From positions 62,001-126,000 of the forward strand of contig JANQAD010000001.1 in assembly GCA_024707205.1 (NCBI GenBank): 64,000 nucleotides of DNA, in the 5' to 3' direction. Below, in pieces: positions 55,101-63,824 of the stretch (position 1 is the stretch's first letter; the number at the start of each line of letters is the position of its first letter). The DNA is from Demequina sp. (GTDB lineage: Bacteria > Actinomycetota > Actinomycetes > Actinomycetales > Demequinaceae). Made by a program: the position numbers and the translations under genes. A model generated the notes under the pieces. That model was not told where the DNA came from, did not search any database, and saw only the letters and a list, made by a program, of their open reading frames with translations.

Positions 55101-56517
55101 CCGCTGACCCGGCTCGCTTCGCGGATCTGGGCCTGCCCGGCCCGCTCGTCGCGGCGCTCGGCCGCTTTGGCCTGGTCGAGGCGTTCCCCATCCAGTCGGC
55201 GACCATCGCCGACGCCCTGGCCGGGCGAGACGTCTTGGGCAAGGCGCGCACGGGCTCGGGCAAGACGCTCGCCTTTGGCCTGCCAACCCTCGCGCGCCTG
55301 GCCGACGCTGGTGCAGCCCTCCCCCGGCGTCCTCTTGCGATGGTGCTGGTTCCCACGCGGGAGCTCGCCATGCAGGTGAACGACGCGCTGGAGCCGTACG
55401 CGCACGCGATGGGCGTCTCGCTGCGGCTCGTCGCGGGTGGGCTGTCGATGGCGAAGCAGATCGCCGCGCTCGAGCGCGGTGTGCACCTCGTGGTGGCGAC
55501 CCCTGGGCGCCTCGCTGACCTGACGAGGCGCGGTCACGCGAATCTCGGCTCCGTGCGCATCACGGTGCTCGACGAGGCCGATCACATGGCCCAGATGGGC
55601 TTCATGGACGAGATCACGGAACTGCTGCGCGCCACGCCGCGCGATGGCCAGCGGCTGCTGTTCTCCGCGACGCTCGACGGCGACGTCGAGGAGCTCGTGG
55701 ACACGTGGATGCACTCGCCGGCGCTCCACGACGTCACCGTTGGCGAGCGGCCGGCGCGCGTGGATCACGTGGGGCTCAATGTGCCGCCTCACCTCAAGTA
55801 CCAACTGGCCGCGCGCATCGCCAACCGGCAGGGCCGGACCATTGCGTTCGTCCGGACCAAGCTCGCGGCCGATCGCATCGCCGAGCAGATGCGCTCCGCC
55901 GGGGTGCTCGCGGTTGCGCTGCACGGCGACAAGCCGCAAGCGGAGCGGACTGCGACCATCACGGGCTTCCGCGCTGGCACCATCCCCGTACTTGTGGCGA
56001 CGGACGTCGCAGCGCGCGGCATCCACGTTGACCACGTGGACCTCGTGCTGCAGATCGACCCGCCTACCGATCCGAAGGACTACACACACAGGGCCGGCCG
56101 CACGGCCCGCGCGGGCGAGTCTGGCCTCATCGTCACCATGGTGCTGCCCCACCAGCGCAAGCAGACCGACCGGATGTTCGCCGGGGCCGCATAGAGCCCA
56201 AGTTCCGCAAGATCCACGGGGAAGACGCCGACTCTCTCGCGCTCGTGGATCGCCTCACAGGGGCGTCGGCGCCGAGCGGCGTGCCGGTGGCGGCACCGAA
56301 ACCGCCCCGCTCGGCGCGCAACGAGGACCGGCGGACCGGTTCGCGCAAGGGCTCCCATCCGCGAGCGGCCGTGAGGTCGACGGAGGCGCGCGCGGGGCGC
56401 CCACAGAGGCGAGACGCGTTCCAGGAAGAACTTGACGCCGTGGCCCGCGACTACGAGCGGGAGGCGCGCCAGCGCCGGCAGCAGGGCGGGAAGCCTAAGC
56501 CTCGTCGTTCGCGCTAG
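55097..56517 (+). CDS. DEAD-box RNA helicase (start unclear, one frameshift)
   Basis: SF2 RNA helicase with the Q-motif region ([32 protein letters not shown]), motif [17 protein letters not shown], Ia VPTREL, GG (AGGLSMA), motif [15 protein letters not shown], motif III SATL, motif [24 protein letters not shown] and [12 protein letters not shown]. No ATG, GTG or TTG exists in frame before motif I. The frame is open from the ATA at 55097, which overlaps the serA stop, so either a rare start or another lost base hides the true one. A second break, in the GGGG at 56183-56186, hides the C-terminal basic tail ([21 protein letters not shown] to [10 protein letters not shown]). The reconstructed protein has about 473 residues. 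Tail overlaps nrdR. Confidence 0.87.
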
Positions 56518-56974
56518 TGGCGCCCGCGGCGTCTTCCTCGCGAAGCCGCGTGATCTCGCTCTCGAAGTCCTCGAGCGAGTCGAACGCGCGATAGACGCTC
56601 GCGAAGCGCAGGTAGGCGATCTCGTCGAGTTCGCGCAGCGGCGGGAGTATCGCGAGACCGATGTCGAGGGCGTTGATCTCCGCCTGGCCGTTGGCGCGCA
56701 CAGCCTCCTCGACCTTCTGGGCGAGCACCGCGAGGTCGTCGTCCGAGACGGGCCTGCCCTGGCACGCCTTCTTCACCCCGGAGACGATCTTTTCGCGGCT
56801 GAATGGCTCTGACACTCCGGAGCGCTTGAGGACGGTGAGGCTCGCCGTCTCCACGGTGGTGAACCGCCGACCGCAGTTGGGGCATTCGCGTCGGCGCCTG
56901 ATCGACGAGCCGTCATCCGCGATGCGCGAGTCGACCACGCGAGTGTCGGCGTGACGGCAGAACGGACAATGCAT
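56495..56974 (-). CDS. nrdR: NrdR: ribonucleotide reductase repressor
   Basis: Nucleotide-sensing repressor of ribonucleotide reductase genes. The 159-residue protein has an N-terminal zinc ribbon (Cys3 and Cys6 in MHCPFCRH; Cys31 and Cys34 in CPNCGRRF), the arginine-rich SSIRRRRE patch and an ATP-cone domain ([24 protein letters not shown]). Acidic low-complexity tail. It follows the LysM gene by about 72 bp on the same strand. Its 3' end overlaps the helicase tail by 23 bases, convergent. Confidence 0.97.
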   Translation of the reverse strand: MHCPFCRHADTRVVDSRIADDGSSIRRRRECPNCGRRFTTVETASLTVLKRSGVSEPFSREKIVSGVKKACQGRPVSDDDLAVLAQKVEEAVRANGQAEINALDIGLAILPPLRELDEIAYLRFASVYRAFDSLEDFESEITRLREEDAAGATSANDEA

Positions 56975-57001
56975 GCCCCTACTCTGGCATGCCTCGCATC
57001 A

Positions 57002-57018
57002 GGCGCGTTAGTCGCGCC
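57002..57018. other. Small perfect hairpin between the LysM gene and nrdR
   Basis: GGCGCG-TTAGT-CGCGCC, a 6-bp stem with a 5-base loop, in the 72-bp gap. No T-run; may slow or partly end transcription from the LysM gene, or mark the nrdR leader. Confidence 0.45.
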
Positions 57019-57046
57019 GGGCCACGAAATTCAGTGCAGCGGTGAT

Positions 57047-57364
57047 TCAGCCCCTCTGCGGAAGCAGGATCTGCTCCCCGGCCCGCAACTGGGCGCTGTC
57101 CATCGCGTTGACCTCCTGGATCGCCGCCATGGTGTCCCGAACGTCCCTGCCCTGAGGCGTCAGGTTCGCCGCTATGGACCACAGCGTCTCTCCGGAGCTC
57201 ACCGTGTACGTGTCGAGCTGAACCGGCTCGGCACTGGCGTCGGTGGCGAAGGCCTTGGGCCCGAAGACCGCGGCCATGGTGATGAACAGGACGAACAGCA
57301 CGACCCTGCGGGTGCGGGCACGCCGTGCCACCGCCACCGGGGTATTGGGAGCGTAGATCGCCAT
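57047..57364 (-). CDS. Small membrane protein with LysM domain, SOS-associated
   Basis: A 105-residue protein: a short basic N-terminus, one transmembrane helix (VVLFVLFITMAAVFGPKAFA) and an extracytoplasmic LysM domain (DTYTVSSGETLWSIAANLTPQ...INAMDSAQLRAGEQILLP pattern). It is divergent from lexA with LexA-type boxes in front. The equivalent position is occupied by SOS-induced division inhibitors in other Gram-positives (YneA in Bacillus, Rv2719c/ChiZ in Mycobacterium, DivS in Corynebacterium), and YneA and ChiZ also have LysM. The likely role is to delay septation after DNA damage; this is by analogy. ATG 57364 follows GGAAGGTGAG. Confidence 0.85.
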   Translation of the reverse strand: MAIYAPNTPVAVARRARTRRVVLFVLFITMAAVFGPKAFATDASAEPVQLDTYTVSSGETLWSIAANLTPQGRDVRDTMAAIQEVNAMDSAQLRAGEQILLPQRG

Positions 57365-57385
57365 GATTCTCACCTTCCACGATTC

Positions 57386-57397
57386 GAACATGTGTTC
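57386..57397. promoter_or_regulatory. LexA (SOS) box 1
   Basis: GAAC-ATGT-GTTC within TCGAACATGTGTTCGT, the actinobacterial/Gram-positive SOS consensus (GAAC-N4-GTTC). 22 bases before the LysM gene start. Confidence 0.85.
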
Positions 57398-57401
57398 GTT
57401 C

Positions 57402-57413
57402 GAACATCTGTTC
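57402..57413. promoter_or_regulatory. LexA (SOS) box 2
   Basis: GAAC-ATCT-GTTC, 16 bases centre to centre from box 1, placing two LexA dimers about one and a half helical turns apart in front of the LysM gene. Confidence 0.85.
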
Positions 57414-57452
57414 TATTTGTAGCACTCCGGTGCGACACGCGCAAGGAAAATC

Positions 57453-57464
57453 GAACACATGTTT
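57453..57464. promoter_or_regulatory. LexA (SOS) box 3, lexA side
   Basis: GAAC-ACAT-GTTT within TCGAACACATGTTTGA, one mismatch from consensus, 95 bases before lexA. It should serve lexA autoregulation. Confidence 0.8.
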
Positions 57465-57558
57465 GATTTGGCCTCGCGTTTGCCCTACCGTCATGGCATA
57501 AGGACAGCACCGGGGTCTGACATGGGCCCGGGCTGCAACGCAGGAGATCGGAGCGGAC

Positions 57559-58260
57559 ATGAGCGGCACCGTGCATGAGTTCCCGGACGTCGACAACGGC
57601 GAGGGCCTCACCGAGCGCCAGCGCCTCATCCTCGAGACCATCCGCGCCTCGGTGACCGACCGCGGCTACCCGCCGTCGATGCGAGAGATCGGCGAGGCTG
57701 TTGGCCTCACCTCAACCTCGTCCGTCACGCACCAGCTCTCGGCGCTCGAGTCCAAGGGCTACCTGCGCAGGGACCCTCACCGCCCCCGCGCCATCGAGGT
57801 CGTCCTGCCCGACGCTGCGCCCGCCTCTCCCCCCGCCGAACCCAACGTCGTCACCTTGCCGGCAACAGCGTCGGGCCGAAGCGATAGCTCCGTGGACGTG
57901 CCGCTCGTTGGCCGCATCGCTGCGGGTGGCCCCATCCTCGCCGAGCAGTCGGTTGAAGACGTCGTCACGCTGCCGCGTCAGCTCACGGGCCAGGGCGAGC
58001 TGTTCATGCTCACGGTGTCCGGCGACTCGATGATCGACGCCGCCATCTGCGACGGCGACTTTGTGGTGGTGCGCCGCCAGAACACGGCCGAGAACGGCGA
58101 CATCGTTGCCGCGCTGCTCGATGACGAGGCCACCGTCAAGACCTTCCGCAACAAGGACGGCCAGGTGTGGCTCATGCCGCACAACCCCAACTACACGCCC
58201 ATCGACGGCACGCACGCGCGCATCATGGGCAAGGTCGTGTCGGTGCTGCGGAAGGTGTAG
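57559..58260 (+). CDS. lexA: SOS repressor LexA
   Basis: Self-cleaving repressor of the DNA-damage response. The 233-residue protein has an N-terminal winged helix-turn-helix ([12 protein letters not shown]...[34 protein letters not shown], broken here for length), a linker, the Ala122-Gly123 cleavage site in GRIAAGGPI, catalytic Ser157 in VSGDSMID and Lys194 in ATVKTF. Contains one copy of the over-represented 11-mer in each orientation (57807-57817 and 57866-57876). ATG 57559 follows CGGAGCGGAC. Convergent with the small gene at 58261, with no base between their stops. Confidence 0.98.
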   Translation: MSGTVHEFPDVDNGEGLTERQRLILETIRASVTDRGYPPSMREIGEAVGLTSTSSVTHQLSALESKGYLRRDPHRPRAIEVVLPDAAPASPPAEPNVVTLPATASGRSDSSVDVPLVGRIAAGGPILAEQSVEDVVTLPRQLTGQGELFMLTVSGDSMIDAAICDGDFVVVRRQNTAENGDIVAALLDDEATVKTFRNKDGQVWLMPHNPNYTPIDGTHARIMGKVVSVLRKV

Positions 58261-58476
58261 TTACTTCCGCCAGCCGTCCTGCCAGTGGAAGCCGCCGGTG
58301 ATCGCCTGACGCATGGCCTGCATCGCGTTCGCGATGGTGGTCTGGTAGACCCGGGACTCATCCGACTCGGCCTTCGCGGCGAGCTCTCTAGAGCCCTTCT
58401 CGAAGTGCTCGAGGTACTCGGCGAAGCGCGCGCGCTCCGCCTCCTGGCCGCGGGTGAACTCGTCGGACTCGGTCAT
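58261..58476 (-). CDS. Small charged helical protein next to lexA
   Basis: A 71-residue protein, not recognised. It is highly charged and helical (EFTRGQEAERARFAEYLEHFEKG) with a short C-terminal IANAMQAMRQAITGGFHWQDGWR. No signal peptide or membrane helix. ATG 58476 has TAGGCT six bases upstream and no Shine-Dalgarno, so it is probably leaderless. It is immediately convergent with lexA and follows the DinG-type gene's start region in none of the usual operons. Confidence 0.65.
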   Translation of the reverse strand: MTESDEFTRGQEAERARFAEYLEHFEKGSRELAAKAESDESRVYQTTIANAMQAMRQAITGGFHWQDGWRK

Positions 58477-58482
58477 GGACAC

Positions 58483-58488
58483 AGCCTA
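58483..58488 (-). promoter_or_regulatory. -10 box of a leaderless promoter for the small gene
   Basis: TAGGCT on the minus strand, six bases before ATG 58476; it overlaps the stop region of the DinG-type gene. Confidence 0.6.
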
Positions 58489-60425
58489 TTGGGCTTCGGC
58501 GTCCAGACGACGCAGCGCCGCGAGCACCACCTCGCGGTCCGTGGTGGGCCACAGCGGCGGCATCGAACGCGCTAGGAATCCGCCATATCTCTGCGTCGCG
58601 AGGCGCGGGTCGAGCACGGCAACCACTCCCCTGTCACTCGCGGATCGGATGAGGCGGCCGGCGCCCTGTGCGAGCAGCAGAGCCGCGTGCGTCGCGCTGA
58701 TCGCCATGAAGCCGTTGCCGCCCTTCTCCTCGACGAGCTCGGTGCGCGCCTGCGTGATGGGGTCGTCGGGCCTGGGGAACGGGATGCGGTCGATGACCAC
58801 CAGGGAGCTCGTCGCCCCTGGCACATCGATTCCCTGCCACAGCGCGGTGGAGCCGAACAGGCACGCGCGCGGGTCCGCCGCGAACTCCTTCATGAGCGTG
58901 GGCAGCTGGTCGTCGAGCTGGTAGAGCACGGGGACGTCAAGCCGCTCGCGGATCGCCTCGGCAGCCGTCACCGCGGCCTTGTGCGAGGAGAAGAGGCCCA
59001 GCGTGCGCCCGCCTGCCGCCTCGATGAGCGCGGCCAGCTCGTCGAGCGCCTCGTCGCCAATTCCTCCCTGACCGGGCCGCGGCAGGTGTGACGCTACATA
59101 GAGCATGCCCTGGCGTTCGTAGGCGAAGGGGCTGCCCGCGTCCAGCGTCACGGCGTCGTCGACGCCAAGATGCCTGGAAATGGCCTCGAAATTGCCCCCC
59201 AGAGCAAGCGTCGCGGAGGTCATGATGCTCGCCCGGTCCGCGAGCAGCTTGTCGTGAATGGTCGCCGCCACATTGAGCGGCGCCGCGACTATCCGCTCGG
59301 CGACGTTCGAGCCGTAGTCGCCGTCCCGCGGCGCAAACCAGATCACGTGACTTCCGGACGTCTCCAGCAGTTCCTCGCACACGTCGAACACCTCGGTGAC
59401 CGACGCTGTTGCCACCTTCGCGTGGCCCTGCAGCTCCGCGCCGGCGTCCGTCTTGCCAAGACCTGTCAATACCTGGCGAGCGCTCTGGCGCACCAGCTCA
59501 AGGGCGTCGGCCACAGCGTCGGGCAGCTCTCCCCGCACGCGGCCAATGCGCGCCTCGCCCAGCGCCGAATCAAGCGAGCGTGCCGCCCTGTCCAGCTGTT
59601 CGGTCGCGATTCCCACACGCCGGGCGTTGCGCGACGCCCTGTCCACGGAGAGCACCGTGAGTTCATGCGTCGCCGACGACGTGATGCGCTGCACCAGCTC
59701 GTGCGCCTCGTCCACGATGAGCACCTGGTGCTCGCCGATCATGTCGTGGCTCGTGGCCTGCACCCCAAGCACCGCGTGGTTCGTCACGACGATGCGCGCC
59801 CCTGCCGCCTGGTCCCGAGCCCGTTGGGCGAAGCAGCGCTCCAGTGCGGGGCAGCGGCTCTCGAGGCACTCGCGCCCGCTCACCGAGACCTGCGCCCACG
59901 CGCGGCCGGGCACGCCGGGAACGAGGTCGTCGCGGTCCCCAGAGTCGGTCTCCGCGGCCCACTCGTGCAGCCTCGCCACCTGCCTGCCGAGCTCGCTCGT
60001 CGGACCCAGGTTGATGGGCAGGGTGTCATCCTCCGGCGGATAGCCGCCGTCCATCTTGTGCACGCACAGATAGTTGGAACGACCCTTGAACAGCCCGACG
60101 GCGGGGCGGGCTCCCAGAGCCGCTCGAGTGCGTCGAGCACCAACGGGAGATCCTTGGTGAAGATCTGGCGCTGAAGCGCGAGCGTGGCTGTTGAGATGAC
60201 GATGCGCTCGTTGGTGGCCACCGCGTGCGCGACGGCAGGGACGAGGTAGCCGAGGGACTTTCCGGTGCCAGTTCCCGCCTGGATCAGCGCGTGCTCGCCG
60301 TTGTTGAGCGCGCTGGCCACGGCCTCCGCCATGTGCTGCTGGCCCTCGCGCGTCTCTCCGCCGAGGCTCTCGACGGCCGTGCGCAGGAGCTCCTCGACGC
60401 GTTCCGGCGCGAGGTCGTCAGTCAC
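58486..60425 (-). CDS. DinG/XPD-type ATP-dependent DNA helicase (frameshifted)
   Basis: SF2 helicase with an iron-sulphur domain; reconstructed length 646 residues. Motif I QAGTGTGKSLGYLVP, Fe-S cysteines in NYLCVHK and GRECLESRCPALERCF, motif II LIVDEAHELVQ, motif III TSATL, and LFGSTALWQGIDVPGATSSLVVIDRIPFPRPDDP with VI-type QGAGRLIRS. Bacterial DinG proteins unwind R-loops and forks and are often SOS-induced. The frame breaks in the G-rich run at 60103-60110; adding one C (minus strand) gives EPAPAVGLFKGRSNYLC. GTG 60425 overlaps the hflX stop by eight bases. Confidence 0.92.
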
Positions 60426-61920
60426 GGGACGCGGAGAGTTTGGCCGCCGCTTCGTTGATCCGCGCGGCGAGGGACTCGTTGACGAGCGCGACGAGTTCGT
60501 AGCCGTCAGCCACGTGGTGCTCGGAGACGACCTCGCCCTTCGAGTGAGCCTCCGCAACGAGGTCCCCGCGCGTATACGGCAGGGTCACGTCCACGCGCAC
60601 CTCGGGGCGCGGGAGCTTCTCGGCGATCAGCGTGAGCAGTTCCGGGAGCCCCTCGCCCGTGAGCGCGGACACCTCGATGGTGGGCTCCGGACGGGCGCGC
60701 AGCCGCATCAGGACGTCATGCTCGGCGATGTCTGCCTTGTTGAGCACGAGCACCTCGGGGACCTGTGACGCACCTGGTACATCGGCCAACACCTCGCGCA
60801 CGGCGCGAATCTGGCCCTCGGGATCCGGGTGGCTCGCGTCGACGACATGCAGGACGAGGTCGGCATGAGCGACCTCCTCGAGCGTGGAGGCGAAGGCGGC
60901 CACAAGTTGGTGCGGGAGGTCGCGCACGAAGCCCACGGTGTCCGAGACGGTGAACTCGCGCCCGTCAGGGGTCTGCGAGCGGCGAACCGTGGGATCCAGC
61001 GTGGCGAACAGCGCGTTCTCAACGAGCACCCCCGCGCCCGTGATTCGGTTCAGCAGCGAGGACTTGCCGGCGTTGGTGTAGCCGACGATGGCGACGTTGG
61101 GCATCCCCAAGCGCTTCTCGCGGCGCACGGCCCGCGCGGGCGCCATACCCTTGATCTCGCGGCGCAACTGCGCCATGCGGTTGCGAATACGGCGGCGATC
61201 CAGCTCGATCTTGGTCTCGCCGGGCCCGCGAGAGCCCATGCCCGCGGCTGCTCCGCCCACCTGGCCTCCCGCCTGCCGGGACATCGACTCGCCCCATCCG
61301 CGAAGGCGCGGCAGCAGGTACTCGAGCTGAGCGAGCTCCACCTGCGCCTTGCCCTCCTTGGACTTGGCGTGCTGGGCGAAGATGTCGAGGATGAGCGCGG
61401 TGCGGTCGATGACCTTGACCTTGACGACGTCCTCGAGCGCGCGGCGCTGGCTGGGCGCAAGGTCGTCGTTGACGATGACCGTGTCCGCACCCACTGCGGC
61501 CACGATCTCCTTCACCTCCTGCGCCTTGCCCTTGCCGATGTAGGTGGCCGGGTCTGGATGGGGCCGACGCTGCAGGACGCCGTCGAGCACCTCGGATCCC
61601 GCGGTCTCGGCGAGCGCCGCGAGCTCGCGCAGCGCGATCTCCGCGTCCTCCGCATTGCCGTGGGAGTACTGGCCAACGAGAACTACCTTCTCGAGGCGCA
61701 GCTGCCGGTACTCGACCTCGGAGACGTCCTCGAGCTCCGTGGACAGCCCGCCGACGCGGCGCAGCGCCGCGCGCTCTTCGCGCTCGAGTTGATCGCCGTC
61801 GTACGCGGTGACCGCGGTGCCGCCCTCGGCGACGGCCGTTCCGGCGCGCGACAGCACCCGCTCAAGCACGGCGTCGGCCCTGCTTGGCGGGATCTCATCT
61901 TCGAGGATTGGCTCTGACAT
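60418..61920 (-). CDS. hflX: GTPase HflX
   Basis: Ribosome-splitting GTPase active under heat and antibiotic stress. The 500-residue protein has an N-terminal HflX domain (DPATYIGKGKAQEVKEIV, ILDIFAQHAKSKEGKAQVELAQLEYLLPRL), a glycine-rich MSRQAGGQVGGAAAGMGSRGPGETKIE loop, and the G domain with G1 GYTNAGKSSLLN, G3 DTVGFVRDLPHQLV and G4 LNKAD. Start ATG 61920; the open frame upstream is antisense to ltrA. In mycobacteria HflX confers macrolide tolerance. Confidence 0.97.
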   Translation of the reverse strand: MSEPILEDEIPPSRADAVLERVLSRAGTAVAEGGTAVTAYDGDQLEREERAALRRVGGLSTELEDVSEVEYRQLRLEKVVLVGQYSHGNAEDAEIALRELAALAETAGSEVLDGVLQRRPHPDPATYIGKGKAQEVKEIVAAVGADTVIVNDDLAPSQRRALEDVVKVKVIDRTALILDIFAQHAKSKEGKAQVELAQLEYLLPRLRGWGESMSRQAGGQVGGAAAGMGSRGPGETKIELDRRRIRNRMAQLRREIKGMAPARAVRREKRLGMPNVAIVGYTNAGKSSLLNRITGAGVLVENALFATLDPTVRRSQTPDGREFTVSDTVGFVRDLPHQLVAAFASTLEEVAHADLVLHVVDASHPDPEGQIRAVREVLADVPGASQVPEVLVLNKADIAEHDVLMRLRARPEPTIEVSALTGEGLPELLTLIAEKLPRPEVRVDVTLPYTRGDLVAEAHSKGEVVSEHHVADGYELVALVNESLAARINEAAAKLSASRD

Positions 61921-61992
61921 GACCCTCCATTGTCTCACCCGTGGGTGACACGACTCCCAACCCATCCACAGCGTCGGGCTGATACCGGCCGA

Positions 61993-61998
61993 TAGCCT
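61993..61998 (+). promoter_or_regulatory. -10 box of a leaderless promoter for ltrA
   Basis: TAGCCT, six bases before ATG 62005. The 84-bp gap it sits in also contains one copy of the over-represented 11-mer (61969-61979). Confidence 0.65.
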
Positions 61999-62004
61999 CA
62001 ACTC

Positions 62005-63213
62005 ATGCTCCGCGACTTCCTCGCACGGTTCTGGCAGCGCCCACGCCTGCATGGCGAGACCATTGCGTCGCGAGAGGTGAGCTTCCTGGAGCTGTTCTAC
62101 GACCTCGTGTTCGTGGTGGTCATCGCGCGGGCCGCGCATCACCTCGCCGAGGATGTCGCGTGGGAACAGATCTGGCAATTCGCGCTGATCATGACGCTCG
62201 TGTGGCTCGCGTGGATCAACGGGTCGCTCTACTACGAGCTGCACAGCAAGGACGACGGCCGCACCCGCACCCTCATCTTCGTCGAGATGGGCATCCTCGC
62301 TCTGCTTGCGGTCTACGCCGCGGAGGCCGCCGGCGAGACGTCCAAGGGCTTCGCCCTGACCTACGCGGCGTTCCTGCTCTTCACCTCGTGGCACTGGGTG
62401 TGGGTCGCCAAGCACGATCGCCCCGAATACCGGCCGAACGCCCTCGCGACGGTCACGGCGCTGCTGGTGGGCGCGGCCCTGATGATCGGGTCGGTATTCG
62501 TGGGCGAAGCGACGAGGCTCGCGTTATGGGCGGCGTACGCGGCGGTGCTGCTGGCGGGCGCTTCCGTGTCGTTCCTGCGCCCTAGCGCGGCGCCGCGCAG
62601 GTCGATCGTCTCATCGGCGTCGCTCACCGAGCGGTTCGGGCTCTTCACGATCATCGTGCTCGGCGAGGTGGTCGCGGGAATGGTCAACGGCATGGCCGAG
62701 ACGGACCTCGGCGCGCGCACGATCGGCACTGGGGCGGCAGCGATCGCCGTTGGCTTCGCGATCTGGTGGCTGTACTTCGACCTGGTGGGCAGGCAGTTGC
62801 CCGTAGACCGGGCAGGGCGGATCGGCGCGTTCATGTACCTGCACCTCCCGATCTCTGTTGCGATCGCGGCCGTGGGCGCGGCGATCGTGTCTCTCGTTGG
62901 CCATGCGACCGACCCTCACACGCCGCGTGCCACCGCCTGGCTGCTCGCGGGCGCCTTCTCACTGTTTCTGGTGGCCATGGCGGCCCTGCTCGGCACGCTC
63001 GAGCGGTACCGCGCGGATCCCGCGGCGCGCCAACTGATCGTGTGGCTGCTGATCGGGGCCGCCGTCGCCGCCGCGCTCATCGGGTGGTCGGCGCCGGCTC
63101 CGTGGGTGCTCGCACTGGCGCTCGTGGTCCTGAGTTCTGCTCCCTGGCTCGCGGCGGCGATGCGCTGGTCCTTTCGGCCCGACGCTCACGAGGCCGAGCA
63201 GGATGGCCGGTAG
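62005..63213 (+). CDS. ltrA: Low-temperature-requirement protein A family membrane protein
   Basis: A 402-residue protein with about eleven transmembrane helices. The family signature is near the N-terminus: SFLELFYDLVFVVVIARAAHHLAE, later LTERFGLFTIIVLGEVVAGM and FAIWWLYFDL. LtrA was named in Listeria for growth at low temperature; molecular function is unknown. It is a single gene, leaderless by context, divergent from hflX. Its TAG stop is the first half of the next gene's -10 box. Confidence 0.9.
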   Translation: MLRDFLARFWQRPRLHGETIASREVSFLELFYDLVFVVVIARAAHHLAEDVAWEQIWQFALIMTLVWLAWINGSLYYELHSKDDGRTRTLIFVEMGILALLAVYAAEAAGETSKGFALTYAAFLLFTSWHWVWVAKHDRPEYRPNALATVTALLVGAALMIGSVFVGEATRLALWAAYAAVLLAGASVSFLRPSAAPRRSIVSSASLTERFGLFTIIVLGEVVAGMVNGMAETDLGARTIGTGAAAIAVGFAIWWLYFDLVGRQLPVDRAGRIGAFMYLHLPISVAIAAVGAAIVSLVGHATDPHTPRATAWLLAGAFSLFLVAMAALLGTLERYRADPAARQLIVWLLIGAAVAAALIGWSAPAPWVLALALVVLSSAPWLAAAMRWSFRPDAHEAEQDGR

Positions 63214-63216
63214 GCT
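63211..63216 (+). promoter_or_regulatory. -10 box of a leaderless promoter, made from the ltrA stop codon
   Basis: TAGGCT: TAG is the ltrA stop; the start codon GTG 63225 is eight bases downstream. Confidence 0.55.
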
Positions 63217-63224
63217 CGCGTGCC

Positions 63225-63824
63225 GTGAGCGAGGACCACTACTTCAGCGCTAAGCCCGCGTCCGCGGACGAGCGGCGACGCATCTCCGTGGTTCTCGCAG
63301 GGAAGTCCCTCTCGCTTGAGGTCGCGCCCGGCATCTTCTCCCCCGATCACGTGGACCTTGGCACCCAGGTGCTGCTGCGCACGGTGCCGGAGCCCCGCGG
63401 CACGGTGCTGGACATCGGCTGCGGATGGGGGCCCATCGCGATCGCCGCTGCGCTCTCCTCGCCGGATGTCACGGTCACGGCCGTCGACGTGAACGAGCGC
63501 GCCCTGGACCTGGCGCGCCGGAATGCGGCCACGGCGGGCGTTGGCGACCGCGTTCACGTAGGCCTGCCCAGCGTCGTCCCTGATAATGCGATGTTTGACA
63601 CCATCTGGTCCAACCCGCCGATCCGCATCGGCAAGGCCGCGCTGCACGACCTCTTGGCTACCTGGCTGCCGCGGCTCAACACCGGAGGAGAGGCGTGGCT
63701 CGTGGTGCAGCGCAACCTGGGCGCGGACTCCCTCGCCGTTTGGCTCGCGGAGCAAGGGTGGGGCGAGGTGGAGAAGGTCGCGAGCGCGAAAGGCTTCAGG
63801 GTGCTGCGACTGCGCGCAGCATGA
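63225..63824 (+). CDS. RsmC-like class I methyltransferase
   Basis: A 199-residue SAM-dependent methyltransferase similar to the catalytic half of RsmC (16S rRNA m2G). It has DHYFSAKPASADERRRISV at the N-terminus, SLEVAPGIFSPDHVDLGTQVLL, SAM loop LDIGCGWGPIAIAAAL, AVDVNERALDLARRNA and the N6/N2-type motif IWSNPPIRIGKAALHDLL. In actinobacteria this short protein stands beside dapF and hflX. The target (rRNA or another guanine) is not certain. GTG 63225; leaderless by context. Confidence 0.9.
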   Translation: MSEDHYFSAKPASADERRRISVVLAGKSLSLEVAPGIFSPDHVDLGTQVLLRTVPEPRGTVLDIGCGWGPIAIAAALSSPDVTVTAVDVNERALDLARRNAATAGVGDRVHVGLPSVVPDNAMFDTIWSNPPIRIGKAALHDLLATWLPRLNTGGEAWLVVQRNLGADSLAVWLAEQGWGEVEKVASAKGFRVLRLRAA

